DNA from: Tritonibacter aquimaris
Lineage (GTDB): Bacteria; Pseudomonadota; Alphaproteobacteria; Rhodobacterales; Rhodobacteraceae
Assembly (NCBI RefSeq): GCF_009617595.1
Contig: NZ_WIXK01000001.1
Location: forward strand, 434,001 to 498,000
Reading direction: 5' to 3'
Length of the DNA stretch: 64,000 nt
Positions 45,488 through 55,468 of this stretch are shown here, one piece after another (position 1 is the first letter of the stretch; the number at the start of each line of letters is the position of its first letter). The notes under the pieces were generated by a model. That model worked only from the letters and a program-made list of their open reading frames with translations. It did not search any database and was not told the DNA's origin. Both the position numbers and the translations under genes were made by a program.

Positions 45488-45579
45488 CGATCAATTTGCA
45501 AAAATGTTGGAGTGGAGCCGCTGTTAACCCGCAGCCGAGTGTTGAGGCGATGCTGAAACCGGAGCGGGCCTTAACGAAT

Positions 45580-45611
45580 GCAAAAGCGCAAAGGGTGTTT
45601 TGCGCTTTTGC
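45580..45611. terminator. 13-bp stem after gcdH
   Basis: GCAAAAGCGCAAA and TTTGCGCTTTTGC are exact reverse complements around a 6-base loop, 14 bases beyond the gcdH stop. Probable end of the gcdH transcript. Confidence 0.65.
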
Positions 45612-45624
45612 TTTGCATAAATGC

Positions 45625-46851
45625 TTAGAAGAACGCCTGCAGGCCAGTTTGGGCCCGGCCCAAAATCAAAGCATGCACGTCATGGGTGCCTTCATAGGTG
45701 TTCACGGTCTCAAGGTTGACCATGTGGCGGATGACGCCAAACTCAAGGCTGATGCCGTTGCCGCCGTGCATATCGCGGGCCAGACGGGCAATTTCGAGCG
45801 CTTTGCCGCAGTTGTTGCGCTTCACGATCGAAACCATCTCAGGTGCCGCTTTGGCTTCATCCATCAGACGGCCCACGCGCAAGGAAGCCTGCAGCCCCAG
45901 TGCGATTTCGGTCTGCATGTTTGCAAGCTTCAGCTGGAACAGCTGGGTATTGGCCAGCGGACGACCAAACTGGATGCGATCAAGACCATACTGACGCGCG
46001 GAATGCCAGCAGGCTTCGGCCGCGCCCATGGTGCCCCAGCTGATGCCGTAACGCGCACGGTTCAGACAGCCAAACGGACCTTTCAGACCTTCGACATTTG
46101 GCAGCAGCGCATCTTCGCCCACTTCCACATTGTCGAGCACGATTTCACCAGTGATCGAGGCGCGCAGCGAGGCTTTATTGGCAATCTTCGGCGCGCTCAG
46201 CCCTTTGGTGCCTTTGTCCAGCACAAAGCCCCGGATCTTGCCACCGTGGGCTTCGGATTTTGCCCAGACTACAAACACATCTGCGATCGGCGCGTTGGAG
46301 ATCCACATCTTGGAGCCGGTCAGACGGTAGCCGCCATCGATTTTTTCGGCGCGGGTCTTCATGGAAGAAGGGTCAGAGCCTGCGTCTGGCTCGGTCAGAC
46401 CAAAGCAGCCGATCCATTCGCCGCTTGCCAGTTTGGGCAGGTACTTTTGGCGCTGCTCTTCGCTGCCATAGGCGTAGATCGGGTAGATCACCAGCGAGCT
46501 TTGTACTGACATCATGGAGCGATAGCCGCTGTCAACGCGTTCAATCTCACGCGCAACCAGACCATAGGTCACGTAACCTGCACCCAGGCCACCGTATTCT
46601 TCGGGCAATGTGGTACCAAGCAGACCCATTTCGCCCATCTCAGCAAAAATCGCCGGGTCGGTGGTTTCGTTTTCATAAGCCTCAAGCACGCGCGGGGCCA
46701 GTTTGTCTTGGGCGTAGGCACGCGCGGATTCCGCAACCATACGCTCATCTTCTTCCAGCTGGTCGTTCATCAGGAAGGGGTCTTCCCAGGTGAAACGGCC
46801 CAGATCCGGGGCATCTTTGGCGCGCAGCGTGGGCAGTTGTCCATCAGGCAT
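45625..46851 (-). CDS. gcdH: glutaryl-CoA dehydrogenase
   Basis: A 408-residue acyl-CoA dehydrogenase of the glutaryl-CoA group. It converts glutaryl-CoA to crotonyl-CoA plus CO2 in lysine/tryptophan breakdown. Diagnostic are [11 protein letters not shown] near the start, [28 protein letters not shown], the [18 protein letters not shown] strand and the catalytic glutamate in [17 protein letters not shown]. The start follows AAGGAGAG; the much longer open frame upstream runs into the divergent regulator. It is divergent from a LysR-type gene, the usual gcdR arrangement. Confidence 0.93.
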   Translation of the reverse strand: MPDGQLPTLRAKDAPDLGRFTWEDPFLMNDQLEEDERMVAESARAYAQDKLAPRVLEAYENETTDPAIFAEMGEMGLLGTTLPEEYGGLGAGYVTYGLVAREIERVDSGYRSMMSVQSSLVIYPIYAYGSEEQRQKYLPKLASGEWIGCFGLTEPDAGSDPSSMKTRAEKIDGGYRLTGSKMWISNAPIADVFVVWAKSEAHGGKIRGFVLDKGTKGLSAPKIANKASLRASITGEIVLDNVEVGEDALLPNVEGLKGPFGCLNRARYGISWGTMGAAEACWHSARQYGLDRIQFGRPLANTQLFQLKLANMQTEIALGLQASLRVGRLMDEAKAAPEMVSIVKRNNCGKALEIARLARDMHGGNGISLEFGVIRHMVNLETVNTYEGTHDVHALILGRAQTGLQAFF

Positions 46852-46904
46852 TGTGGCTCTCCTTCGAGGAAATTGCATTTGGGGGCAAGTTAATCGGAGA
46901 TGAA

Positions 46905-46929
46905 TGCAAATAAAAACAAGACTTTTGCA
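46905..46929. promoter_or_regulatory. candidate LysR-type operator between gcdH and its regulator
   Basis: TGCAAA-N13-TTTGCA is a symmetric site containing the T-N11-A type core expected for LysR proteins. It lies 24 bases before the LysR-type start and 54 before that of gcdH. Confidence 0.5.
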
Positions 46930-46953
46930 AGTTTGTATGAGTAAAAGGAATAC

Positions 46954-47868
46954 ATGGTAGCCCCAAGACGATATTTCCCCTCCATTGCGGCATTGCGCGC
47001 ATTGGAAGCGCTTGACCGGCTTGGCAGCGCATCCGAGGCCGCGGCTGACCTTGATCTCACCCAAAGCGCCGTGAGCAGGCAGCTGCAGGCCCTTGAGCAA
47101 CAGCTGGGGGTGACCCTCGTGGAACGCAGCCATAAACAGCTTGCCCTGACCGAGGCTGCGCAAGAATATGCGGCTGAAATTCGGCGCGCGCTGACACGGA
47201 TTGCCCAGGCCACGCATAGGGTGCAGGAAATGCCAGTGGGTGGCACGCTTAATCTGGCAATCCTTCCCGCGTTTGGTATGCGGTGGCTGATGCCAAAACT
47301 GCCTGATTTTGCGCGACTTAATCCCGATATAACCATCAATATGACCACACGTTTGCAACGGGTGGATTTTTCGCGCGACACCGTGGATGCCGCCCTTCAA
47401 TACGGGCGCAAAGAGGACTGGCCTGAGACTGAGCAGCTCATGTTAAAGCATGAGCAGCTGTTGCCAGTCTGTGCGCCGGGATTTTTGGAGGGGCGCCAGA
47501 TTGAGACCCCTAAGGATCTGCTGTCCTGCTCGCTCTTGCATATTCAAACCCGTCCGCAGGCCTGGCGGGATTGGTTTCGCGCGAATGGAGTGGATGCACA
47601 GACGGCCAGCAGTGGCGCGCAGTATGATCAATTCGCAACCATCACCCAGGCGGCCCAGCATGGGTTGGGGGTGGCATTGATGCCGGATTATCTGGTGGAG
47701 CAGGATCTGGCGCAGGGGCGTCTGGTTGCCCTGTTTGATCAACCGATGCAGACAGACAGCGCCTATTATCTGGTCTGGCCCGAAGCACGCGCAAAGGACA
47801 AAGATCTGAAGCTGTTTCGGGAATGGCTTGCCCCGCAGGCACAAGCAGAAGATCCCCTGCCCCGTTAA
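46954..47868 (+). CDS. LysR-family regulator (GcvA/GcdR type)
   Basis: A 304-residue LysR protein. The helix-turn-helix has [25 protein letters not shown] followed by [12 protein letters not shown]; the effector domain opens with [21 protein letters not shown], typical of the GcvA subgroup. Divergence from gcdH indicates control of glutaryl-CoA breakdown, with glutarate or glutaryl-CoA as a plausible inducer (inference). It ends 18 bases before the convergent phoB stop. Confidence 0.9.
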   Translation: MVAPRRYFPSIAALRALEALDRLGSASEAAADLDLTQSAVSRQLQALEQQLGVTLVERSHKQLALTEAAQEYAAEIRRALTRIAQATHRVQEMPVGGTLNLAILPAFGMRWLMPKLPDFARLNPDITINMTTRLQRVDFSRDTVDAALQYGRKEDWPETEQLMLKHEQLLPVCAPGFLEGRQIETPKDLLSCSLLHIQTRPQAWRDWFRANGVDAQTASSGAQYDQFATITQAAQHGLGVALMPDYLVEQDLAQGRLVALFDQPMQTDSAYYLVWPEARAKDKDLKLFREWLAPQAQAEDPLPR

Positions 47869-47886
47869 GGGACAGAGGTAAAAGAC

Positions 47887-48576
47887 TTAACCCAATGCAT
47901 ATCCTGCACCGCGCACTGTGCGCACGGGATCTTCGCCACCATGTTGCGTTAGCGCTTTGCGCAGGCGGCCGATGTGGACGTCAACGGTGCGGGTATCAAC
48001 ATAGATGTCGCGGCCCCAGACCCGATCGAGCAGCTGCTCACGGCTCCAGACCCGGCCGGGTTTTTCCATAAAGGTCGACAGCAGACGGAATTCGGTCGGG
48101 CCCAGTTTCAGCGGCTGTTCACTGCGGCTGACCTTGTGGGTTTCTGAATCCAAAATGATGTCTTCGAACTCAAGCCGCATGCCAACAGTGGCCGGGCGGA
48201 CCCGGCGCAGCTGCGTGCGCACGCGCGCCATCAGCTCGATCACGGAATAGGGTTTCACCACATAGTCATCTGCGCCGGTTTCAAGGCCACGGACCTTGTC
48301 GACCTCTTCGGAGCGCGCAGACAGCATGATGATCGGAATGGACCGTGTATCGGGCCGCGATTTCAGGCGGCGGCAGACTTCGATCCCGCTGAGATTGGGC
48401 ATCATCCAATCCAGCACAATGATGTCGGGGGTGTCTTCGTCCACGAGCAGCAAGGCTTCTTCGCCGTGCTCGGCTTTGATCACCCGGAAGCCATCAGCTT
48501 CCAGGTTGTAGGCAAGCACTTCTCGCTGGGCGAGCTCATCCTCAACGATCAGAACGGTGGGCTGATCGGCAGACAT
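47887..48576 (-). CDS. phoB: phosphate regulon response regulator PhoB
   Basis: A 229-residue OmpR-type regulator. The receiver has EDE near residue 17, phospho-Asp in VLDWMMPNLSG and the switch lysine in VVKPYS; the winged-helix domain includes LKLGPTEFRLLSTFMEKPGRVWSREQLLDRVWG and VDVHIGRLRKAL. It binds Pho boxes when phosphorylated by PhoR; one such box lies before pstS. Last gene of the locus, 3 bases after phoU. Confidence 0.97.
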   Translation of the reverse strand: MSADQPTVLIVEDELAQREVLAYNLEADGFRVIKAEHGEEALLLVDEDTPDIIVLDWMMPNLSGIEVCRRLKSRPDTRSIPIIMLSARSEEVDKVRGLETGADDYVVKPYSVIELMARVRTQLRRVRPATVGMRLEFEDIILDSETHKVSRSEQPLKLGPTEFRLLSTFMEKPGRVWSREQLLDRVWGRDIYVDTRTVDVHIGRLRKALTQHGGEDPVRTVRGAGYALG

Positions 48577-48579
48577 GGT

Positions 48580-49290
48580 TTATCCCTCCTGCGGTGCGGT
48601 CGAAGTGGTGTCACCCTTTTCCCGCTCTTCTGATGGGGTTGCACCTGCGACCACATAGACCACCTGTTCAGCAATCGCTGTAACATGGTCGCCCATGCGT
48701 TCGATGTTCTTGGCGATGAAATGCAGATGCATGCAGGGTGTGATATTGTGCGCGTTTTCCATCATATAGGTGAGGAATTCGCGGAACATCGCATTGTACA
48801 TCTGATCCACATCGAGATCGCGTGCGATCACGTCTTGGGCCAGTTCTGCATCGCGCTGCACATGGGCGTCCAGCGCGTCTTTCAGCATCAGCTCAACTTC
48901 GCGCGCCATACGGCGCAGCGCCGGGCCACTATCAAGGATATGGCCAGTCTGCGCCAGAACACCGGTGCGTTTGGCGATGTTTTTGGCATAATCCCCAATG
49001 CGTTCCAAGTTGCCTGCAATTTTCATCACAGACAGGATCAAGCGCAGATCCACCGCAGTCGGGGACCGCAGCGCAATCACGCGCGCGGCTTCTGCATCGA
49101 TGATCTCTTCGAGACCATCGATCGCAATGTCGTTTTCCAGCACATGCTGTGCCAGCTCTTCGTCACGCGCTTCAAGCGCATGTGCCGCGTCCGAGATTGC
49201 GGCCTCAACCAGGCCGCCCATCTTCATGATCTGCGCCTGCATCGCCTCAAGGTCGCGATCAAATGCAGATGCGATATGTTGTTCATCCAT
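48580..49290 (-). CDS. phoU: phosphate signalling protein PhoU
   Basis: A 236-residue helical protein made of two PhoU repeats. Metal-binding signatures of the family are kept: NDIAIDGLEEIIDAEAARVIAL with ERIGDYAKNIAKR in the first repeat and IARDLDVDQMYNAMFRE with NIERMGDHVTAIAEQ in the second. PhoU links the Pst transporter to PhoR, keeping the regulon off when phosphate is plentiful. It follows pstB after 20 bases. Confidence 0.97.
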   Translation of the reverse strand: MDEQHIASAFDRDLEAMQAQIMKMGGLVEAAISDAAHALEARDEELAQHVLENDIAIDGLEEIIDAEAARVIALRSPTAVDLRLILSVMKIAGNLERIGDYAKNIAKRTGVLAQTGHILDSGPALRRMAREVELMLKDALDAHVQRDAELAQDVIARDLDVDQMYNAMFREFLTYMMENAHNITPCMHLHFIAKNIERMGDHVTAIAEQVVYVVAGATPSEEREKGDTTSTAPQEG

Positions 49291-49310
49291 AACGGAACCT
49301 CTTACTCGAA

Positions 49311-50108
49311 TTAACCGATGCGGCCGGTGATATAGCTTTCGGTACGCGGATCTTCCGGGTTGGTGAAAATCTGGCCGGTGGGGCCAAATTCAACCAATGT
49401 ACCAAGGTGGAAGAAGGCGGTCTTTTGGCTGACACGCGCGGCCTGCTGCATGGAGTGGGTCACGATCACAACCGAATAGCGTGCGCGCAGCTCGTCGATC
49501 AGTTCTTCGACCTGTGCGGTTGCAATTGGGTCAAGCGCAGAACAGGGCTCATCCATCAGCAGCACTTCGGGCTCGGTAGCAACCGCGCGCGCAATACATA
49601 GACGCTGTTGCTGACCACCGGAAAGCCCGGTGCCGGGTTTGTCCAGACGGTCTTTGACCTCATCCCAGATTGCGCCGCGACGCAGGGCTTTTTCTACGAT
49701 TTCGTCCAGCTCGGCCTTATTCTTGGCCAGGCCGTGGATGCGCGGGCCATAGGCCACATTGTCGTAGATCGACTTGGGAAACGGGTTTGGCTTTTGGAAC
49801 ACCATGCCCACTTTGGCGCGCAGCTGCACCGGGTCGACGCGTTTGTCGTAGATGTCTTCGCCATCAAGCAAAATGTCACCGGTGACTTTGCAAACGTCGA
49901 TGGTGTCATTCATGCGGTTGAGACACCGCAGGAAGGTGGATTTGCCGCAACCTGAGGGGCCAATAAAGGCGGTGACGGTCTTGTCCTCGATCTCGACGTT
50001 GACATCCTTGATAGCGTGCGCATCGCCGTAATGGACGTTGACACCCTGGGCTGCGATCTTGGTTTCTTTTTGGTCCACGGTTCTGTCCGTAAATTGCATA
50101 TCGTTCAT
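49311..50108 (-). CDS. pstB: phosphate ABC transporter ATPase PstB
   Basis: A 265-residue ATPase. Walker A is GPSGCGKST, the Q-loop [16 protein letters not shown] (diagnostic for PstB), signature [14 protein letters not shown], Walker [14 protein letters not shown] and the H-loop VTHSMQQ. It powers high-affinity phosphate import through PstA and PstC. Fourth gene of pstSCAB, separated from pstA by 15 bases. Confidence 0.97.
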   Translation of the reverse strand: MNDMQFTDRTVDQKETKIAAQGVNVHYGDAHAIKDVNVEIEDKTVTAFIGPSGCGKSTFLRCLNRMNDTIDVCKVTGDILLDGEDIYDKRVDPVQLRAKVGMVFQKPNPFPKSIYDNVAYGPRIHGLAKNKAELDEIVEKALRRGAIWDEVKDRLDKPGTGLSGGQQQRLCIARAVATEPEVLLMDEPCSALDPIATAQVEELIDELRARYSVVIVTHSMQQAARVSQKTAFFHLGTLVEFGPTGQIFTNPEDPRTESYITGRIG

Positions 50109-50123
50109 GGCTGTGTCCTCCAG

Positions 50124-51449
50124 TTACCAGCGGCGCTCAAAGCGACGACGCAGGATGACGGCGAGAGTGTTCATTGTGACAAGGAACACGAGCAGGATGA
50201 TAATGCCACCCCAGGCGCGTTCATAAAACGCAGGGTCGGCGCGTTTGGCCCACTCGTAGATTTGCGCAGGCATTGCGGAGTTCGGGGCCAGGAGGCCATC
50301 GACAAGCGTTTCCGGCGGGTTGGAAGCGATAAAGCCAACCATACCAATCAGCAACAGCGGAGCGGTTTCACCAAGCGCCTGTGCCAGACCAATGATGGTG
50401 CCGGTCAGGATGCCGGGCGCGGCCAGTGGCAGCACGTGGTGGAACACCGCCTGCATCTTGGATGCCCCGACCCCCAGTGCCGCATCCCGGATCGACGGTG
50501 GAACCGCCTTTAGGGCTGCGCGAGTAGAGATGATGATTGTTGGCAAGGTCATCAGCGTCAGAACCAGACCACCAACCAATGGTGCGGATGTGGGCAGGTG
50601 CAGATAGTTGATGAAAACCGCAAGGCCCAGAATACCAAACACAATTGATGGAACCGCGGCGAGGTTGGAAATGTTGACCTCAATAATGTCGGTCAGACGG
50701 TTCTTTGGCGCGAACTCTTCGAGGTAGATCGATGCAGCCACACCGATGGGCAGCGCCAGCGCCAGAACCACAAGCATCATGAACAGGGAACCGAGCATTG
50801 CGACACCGATACCGGCCGCCTCGGGACGTTGGTCAGAGGCATCTGCACCAAGGATGAAATCCATGTTGAAGGTTTTTTCGACTACGCCTGCTGCAACCAG
50901 CGCATCCACCAGATCAAGCTGCGCGGGGCTGATTGCCTTGTCGTTGGCGATGCTTTCGCGTGTGACGCGGCCTTTCAGATAACCATCTACGCGGCTTTGT
51001 GCGAGGAAGCGGAATTCAACCGTTTTCCCAATTTGATCCGGGTTGTTGATCACATATTCGCGCAGCTGACCAACGGCCCCTTTTGAGAGGATGCCCGCCA
51101 GATCTTTGGCTTTGAGCGAAGTTTCAATGCCCAGCTCTTCAACTTTGGCTTGCACGGCACCGCGAATGAGCGGGTTGTAGCCAAAGGTTGTGACCTTTTT
51201 GATGTCTTCCAGATTGCGGTTGCCCTTTTTGTCGAGCTTGCTTTCAAGAAGTTCCACATCAACGGTGACAAAGGTCTGTTGGAACGCGCCTGTACCGCGG
51301 CCGATGATATTGGTGACAAGGATCACCAGCATCAAAAGACCAATTGCAATTGCGGCAATGCCAAAGGCCTGGAAGCGTCTTTCGGCAGCATTGCGCTTTT
51401 TTGTGCGTGGCGACAGCGCCAGCAGGGAGGTTTTTGATGTATCGGACAT
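50124..51449 (-). CDS. pstA: phosphate ABC transporter permease PstA (with DUF3333-type N-terminal domain)
   Basis: A 441-residue permease. Helix 1 near residues 25-55 is followed by an extracytoplasmic domain of about 150 residues, which is the DUF3333-type insertion found in alphaproteobacterial PstA; the core permease with five to six helices occupies residues about 215-435. The EAA loop reads RDAALGVGASKMQAVFHHVLP. It is about 145 residues longer than E. coli PstA for that reason. Its start shares a base with the pstC stop. Confidence 0.95.
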   Translation of the reverse strand: MSDTSKTSLLALSPRTKKRNAAERRFQAFGIAAIAIGLLMLVILVTNIIGRGTGAFQQTFVTVDVELLESKLDKKGNRNLEDIKKVTTFGYNPLIRGAVQAKVEELGIETSLKAKDLAGILSKGAVGQLREYVINNPDQIGKTVEFRFLAQSRVDGYLKGRVTRESIANDKAISPAQLDLVDALVAAGVVEKTFNMDFILGADASDQRPEAAGIGVAMLGSLFMMLVVLALALPIGVAASIYLEEFAPKNRLTDIIEVNISNLAAVPSIVFGILGLAVFINYLHLPTSAPLVGGLVLTLMTLPTIIISTRAALKAVPPSIRDAALGVGASKMQAVFHHVLPLAAPGILTGTIIGLAQALGETAPLLLIGMVGFIASNPPETLVDGLLAPNSAMPAQIYEWAKRADPAFYERAWGGIIILLVFLVTMNTLAVILRRRFERRW

Positions 51450-52921
51450 TATTCGTACTGCTCCCGGTATTTGCGCACGATGTATAGCGCCAGAACGTTC
51501 AGGCCAAGCGTGAGGACAAAGAGTGTCAGCCCCAGTGCAAAGGCCACCAGCGTTTCAGGTGAGGCAAAATCAGTGTCGCCGGTCAGCTGGCTGACGATAC
51601 GGGTGGTGATGGTGGTCATGCTTTCGAGCGGGTTGGCGGAGAACTTGGCAATCGCCCCTGCCCCCATCACCACGATCATGGTTTCCCCAATCGCGCGAGA
51701 AGCAGCAAGAAGCACCGCGCCAACGATACCCGGAAGCGCCGCAGGCATAACCACCTGGCGGATGGTTTCAGATTTTGTCGCACCAAGACCAAGCGAGCCA
51801 TCGCGCATGGCCTGTGGTACCGCGTTGATGATGTCATCAGACAGCGAAGACACAAAAGGGATCAGCATAATGCCCATCACCACACCCGCGGTCAGAACCG
51901 AGGTGGCACCCGCCATCCATTCAACACCCATTGTGCCGCCTTTGCCGAAGAAGTTCACCAGCATTGGGCCAACGGTCAACAGCGCAAACAGGCCGTAAAC
52001 GATTGTTGGGATACCTGCGAGAATTTCCAGCAAAGGTTTGGCAAAGGAACGCACGGCTTTGTTAGCGTATTCAGACAGGTAGATTGCTGCAAACAGGCCA
52101 ATCGGCACCGCCACCAACAGCGCGATGACTGAGATGTAAAGCGTGCCCCACAACAGCGGCAGGATCGACAGTTCCGAGTCTCCGCGGAAGTTCGGCGCCC
52201 AGGTGGAGCCAAAGAAGAAATCACGCGCTTCATGCAGTTTGAAAAAATTGATGGTCTCAAAGAACATCGACAGCACAATGCCAATGGTGGTGAGGATCGC
52301 CAGCGATGCCGCCAGGATCAGCAGGGTCATGACACCCTTTTCAACCACATTGCGGGCGCGGAAATCCTTATGCGATTTCATGTAGGATGTGGCAAAACCA
52401 AACAGCGCAATCAACGCAACCACAATGGTCATGGCGCGTCTGCCTGTTGTGGTCATAACCCGAAATTTTTGCGCGGCAGCCAGAACCTCTGGTCGCACTT
52501 CAGATCCAAGGGCCACGCCCACTTCACCAAGACGTGCGCGCACATCGGTGGTTTCGGCATCAAGTGCAACAGATTGTTCGGCGCTCATCGCGCCACGCTC
52601 AACGGCGATATCCAGCCCTTCTGCCACCCGACGCACATCGCTCATCACCAGACCAAGCGTTTGATCATCTGCTGCGATGGTATCGGGGATCAGGTTGGAA
52701 ACCCGGGATTCAATAAAAACCGGCTGCGCTAGCAGCCAGATTGCCAAAGCACCCAATGCAGGTACAAGCGTCGTGAAGGCAACGTTATGGCCGTAATATG
52801 ATGGAAGCGAATGCAATTCTTTTGCATTTCCTCCTGCGGTGGCGATTGCACGTTGGCGTCCAATGACAAAACCAACGAGGGCGAGCGCAAGGAGGGTCGC
52901 AACAAGCCAGAAAGTGGGCAT
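51449..52921 (-). CDS. pstC: phosphate ABC transporter permease PstC
   Basis: A 490-residue permease. Helices are at the N-terminus and near residue 55, then an extracytoplasmic stretch of about 90 residues and the transport core with helices between about 160 and 480. The EAA loop is RDGSLGLGATKSETIRQVVMPAALPGI. It is longer than E. coli PstC (319), again due to an N-terminal extension common in Rhodobacterales. ATG at 52921 follows CCGGAG; an upstream frame of 28 codons is untranslated leader. Confidence 0.95.
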   Translation of the reverse strand: MPTFWLVATLLALALVGFVIGRQRAIATAGGNAKELHSLPSYYGHNVAFTTLVPALGALAIWLLAQPVFIESRVSNLIPDTIAADDQTLGLVMSDVRRVAEGLDIAVERGAMSAEQSVALDAETTDVRARLGEVGVALGSEVRPEVLAAAQKFRVMTTTGRRAMTIVVALIALFGFATSYMKSHKDFRARNVVEKGVMTLLILAASLAILTTIGIVLSMFFETINFFKLHEARDFFFGSTWAPNFRGDSELSILPLLWGTLYISVIALLVAVPIGLFAAIYLSEYANKAVRSFAKPLLEILAGIPTIVYGLFALLTVGPMLVNFFGKGGTMGVEWMAGATSVLTAGVVMGIMLIPFVSSLSDDIINAVPQAMRDGSLGLGATKSETIRQVVMPAALPGIVGAVLLAASRAIGETMIVVMGAGAIAKFSANPLESMTTITTRIVSQLTGDTDFASPETLVAFALGLTLFVLTLGLNVLALYIVRKYREQYE

Positions 52922-52972
52922 CTTTTGCTCCGGTTCGGGTGCGCAACTATGAGCGAGGGTTTCGGTATGAAA

Positions 52973-53005
52973 GTGGCCGGGGCAGGTTATCCCCACCCCG
53001 GCCAC
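52973..53005 (-). terminator. intercistronic hairpin between pstS and pstC
   Basis: GTGGCCGGGG and CCCCGGCCAC pair perfectly over 10 bp with TTTC after the stem on the minus strand. It probably reduces read-through or protects the pstS message so that the binding protein is made in excess. Confidence 0.7.
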
Positions 53006-53028
53006 CTATTTAAGTGTGCGGGGGGCGA

Positions 53029-54084
53029 TTAAGAATTGCCGCCCATTACTGCTTCAGCAGCAACTGCTTCCTGAGTTTTTACCAGCTCAGGGTCAGCAAC
53101 CAGACCGTACTCGGACAGAGGACCGTCGGAACCTGCTACTTCGTCAGATACGAAGAACTCAGCATATTCTTTCAGGCCAGGGATCACACCGATGTGTGCT
53201 TTCTTCACGTAGAAGAACAGCGGGCGAGATACAGGGTATTCGCCGGTTGCGATGGATTCGGTCGAAGGAACGATGCCGGACATGGTTGCAACTTGCAGCT
53301 TGTCGGTGTTGTTCTCGTAGAACGCCAGACCAAAGACGCCGATGCCGTCTTTGTTGCTCTCAATACGTGCCAGGGTCTCGGTGTAGTCGCCGTCGATGTC
53401 AACGGAAACGCCATCGGTACGCAGAGCGATACAGGCTTTTTCAGCTGCTTTTTTCTTGGCTTTGTCGCTGTCACCGTCAACGGTGTGCAGGATTGCTTCG
53501 AATGCGCCGGTGGCTTCACAGCCTGCCAGGATCACTTTGTCTTCAAACACTTCACGGGTGCCGTGCTTGGTGCCTGGGATGAAGGCCTGGATGTCTTGCG
53601 CAGGGAACGCTGCGTTTACGTCGGCCCAGGTTTTGTTCGGGTTTGCAACCAGCTTGCCGTCAACCAGAACTTTGTCTGACAGAGCCAGGAACCAATCGGT
53701 TGGGGTGAAGGCAAAATCGTTGCCTTTGATGTCGGATGCGAACACGATGCCATCATAACCGATGCGTACTTCGATGATGTCTTTAACACCAGCTTCGGCA
53801 CAGGCTTTGATTTCTTTGTCTTTGATTTTGCGCGATGCGTTTGCAACGTCGATGGTGTTTTCGCCAACGCCTTCGCAGAAGCGCTTCAGGCCAGCAGAAG
53901 AACCACCGGACTCAACAACAGGTGTTGGGAAGTCGAAGTTTTCGCCAAATGCTTCAGCAACGATAGACGCGTAAGGCAGAACGGTGGACGAACCAGCAAC
54001 CTGAACTTGGTCACGTGCCGAAGCAGCTGTTGCGGATACGGCTGCGATGGCCAGGGCGGATGCGGTCAGTTTCACAAAGGACAT
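53029..54084 (-). CDS. pstS: phosphate-binding periplasmic protein PstS
   Basis: A 351-residue exported protein. The signal peptide (FVKLTASALAIAAVSATAASA) is followed by VQVAGSSTVLPYA, then ESGGSSAGLKRFCEG and a late TGEYPVSRPLFFYVKK, the phosphate-binding segments of PstS. It delivers phosphate to PstC/PstA. Start ATG has GGAGAC upstream; the longer frame reaches the Pho box and is not translated. A triple Pho box precedes it by about 80 bases. Confidence 0.95.
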   Translation of the reverse strand: MSFVKLTASALAIAAVSATAASARDQVQVAGSSTVLPYASIVAEAFGENFDFPTPVVESGGSSAGLKRFCEGVGENTIDVANASRKIKDKEIKACAEAGVKDIIEVRIGYDGIVFASDIKGNDFAFTPTDWFLALSDKVLVDGKLVANPNKTWADVNAAFPAQDIQAFIPGTKHGTREVFEDKVILAGCEATGAFEAILHTVDGDSDKAKKKAAEKACIALRTDGVSVDIDGDYTETLARIESNKDGIGVFGLAFYENNTDKLQVATMSGIVPSTESIATGEYPVSRPLFFYVKKAHIGVIPGLKEYAEFFVSDEVAGSDGPLSEYGLVADPELVKTQEAVAAEAVMGGNS

Positions 54085-54167
54085 ATCTGTCTCCATGAGT
54101 AAGAAGTTTATTCGATCACCCCCACGATGATCTGACGCAGGTGGTAAGCACGTCGCATGAGCCTTTT

Positions 54168-54196
54168 GTGACAGGTATGTAACAGCAGTATGACAA
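54168..54196 (-). promoter_or_regulatory. triple Pho box upstream of pstS
   Basis: Read on the minus strand, TTGTCAT, CTGTTAC and CTGTCAC are spaced by 4 bases each, giving the 11-base period of PhoB half-sites. The array lies 84-112 bases before the pstS start and signals PhoB activation under phosphate limitation. Confidence 0.85.
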
Positions 54197-54285
54197 TGGG
54201 CCATTAACGAATAAAAAAAGTAACCTTCGCCACTGTTTGTCTTTTTATTCTGGTGTCATGCGGTGCTTTAATCTGGGTAAAACAC

Positions 54286-55338
54286 TCAGGAACAAGGCAA
54301 AATAACGGTAAACACCGAACCTTTGCCCACATCGCTTTCGACCCGCATGCGGCCGCGGTGCCGGTTAACGATGTGTTTTACAATTGCCAGTCCAAGCCCG
54401 GTGCCGCCCATTTCGCGGGATCTGTGACTGTCAGCACGGTAAAACCGCTCTGTCAGCCGTGGCAAATGCACCGGATCTATGCCCTGACCATTATCAATGA
54501 CCTGAATGCGCGCAGCAGGACCGCGCACGGCCCGGTCACGTTCGCTGGCATGCAGGCGCAGCTCAACCCGGTCGCCGCCGTATTTGATCGCGTTTTCAAC
54601 CAGATTGGTGAACACCTGCTGCAACTGGTCCGGATCGCCAAGCACTTCAATCGGCTCTTCGGGCACATAGAGTTCCAATGTGGTGTCCTGTGCCCGCGCC
54701 AGTGGCTCAAGCGTTTTGATGGTCGAGGCCAGATGCCCGTTGAGATCCATCACTTCCTTGGGGCGAACACGTTCCTCGCTTTCAACGCGGTTGAGCGACA
54801 AGAGATCGCCAACAAGACGGTTCATCCTGCTGGCCTCACCTTCCATGATGTCAAGAAAACGCGTCCGCGCTTCGGGATCATCACGGGCCGGGCCGCGCAG
54901 GGTTTCGATAAACCCCATCAACGCCGTCAAAGGCGTGCGCAGCTCATGGCTGACATTGGCGACAAAATCGCGCCGCATCTGGCTGGCCTGTTCACGTTCG
55001 GTAATGTCCATAAATGACAAAAGCGCCGCCCCGCCAGAAACCGCGCCAATACCGGGCACATAGCGCAGGGTGACTTCGAAACAGGTGTCTTGCGCCCCAT
55101 CGTTGGACAGGTGGCGCGCGGTTTTGGGCGCGCGTTCATGCAGGCAGGTTTCGATTGCAGAAATCACCTGTGGCTGGCGCAGGATGGTGGCGAAGTGACG
55201 TCCAACAATGGTATTGCCCAACAGCGCAACCGCCGCCGAGTTTGCCCCAATCAAGCGTTCGCTTTGATCAACAAGAAGTGCAGGCTGAGGAATAGCATCC
55301 AAAAAGCCGCGAATGAGGTCCTGATTTTCCTGGGGCAT
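54286..55338 (-). CDS. phoR: phosphate regulon histidine kinase PhoR
   Basis: A 350-residue kinase lacking clear transmembrane helices. A PAS-like domain (residues about 5-110) is followed by the HisKA box RRDFVANVSHELRTPLTAL and the ATPase domain with NLVENAIKYGG, DNGQGID, and GGTGLGLAIVKH. E. coli PhoR has an N-terminal membrane anchor; this one does not, as seen for other Rhodobacterales PhoR. It sits directly upstream of pstS with the Pho box between, on the same strand. Confidence 0.92.
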   Translation of the reverse strand: MPQENQDLIRGFLDAIPQPALLVDQSERLIGANSAAVALLGNTIVGRHFATILRQPQVISAIETCLHERAPKTARHLSNDGAQDTCFEVTLRYVPGIGAVSGGAALLSFMDITEREQASQMRRDFVANVSHELRTPLTALMGFIETLRGPARDDPEARTRFLDIMEGEASRMNRLVGDLLSLNRVESEERVRPKEVMDLNGHLASTIKTLEPLARAQDTTLELYVPEEPIEVLGDPDQLQQVFTNLVENAIKYGGDRVELRLHASERDRAVRGPAARIQVIDNGQGIDPVHLPRLTERFYRADSHRSREMGGTGLGLAIVKHIVNRHRGRMRVESDVGKGSVFTVILPCS

Positions 55339-55468
55339 TCGTTATTGTCCTAAATTTGGTGCAGCTTGCTACCCCACCATTGTAAACTGCACATGGCACA
55401 AGCTGAAAAACACCACAAAAGCGCCTGCTACCTTATATGGCGCGGCCCGGCGTTGCAGCCCTGAGAGG

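Larger units (their letters stand above)
44884..45624. other. 740-bp region without a supported gene
   Basis: Between the MFS gene and the convergent gcdH. It contains a hairpin after the MFS stop, a TTAA-N7-TTAA site, two copies of a 19-base element and a hairpin near gcdH, all listed separately. Frames of up to 99 codons are present but start without ribosome sites and read as low-quality sequence. A small RNA or decayed gene cannot be excluded. Confidence 0.5.

Noticed and set aside
45257-45556. 99-codon frame in the gene-free region before gcdH
   Set aside because: No ribosome site, odd composition with many Cys and Arg, no motif; overlaps the repeated elements.
45496-46509. 337-codon plus-strand frame opposite gcdH
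   Set aside because: Shadow of gcdH that begins in the gene-free region without a ribosome site.
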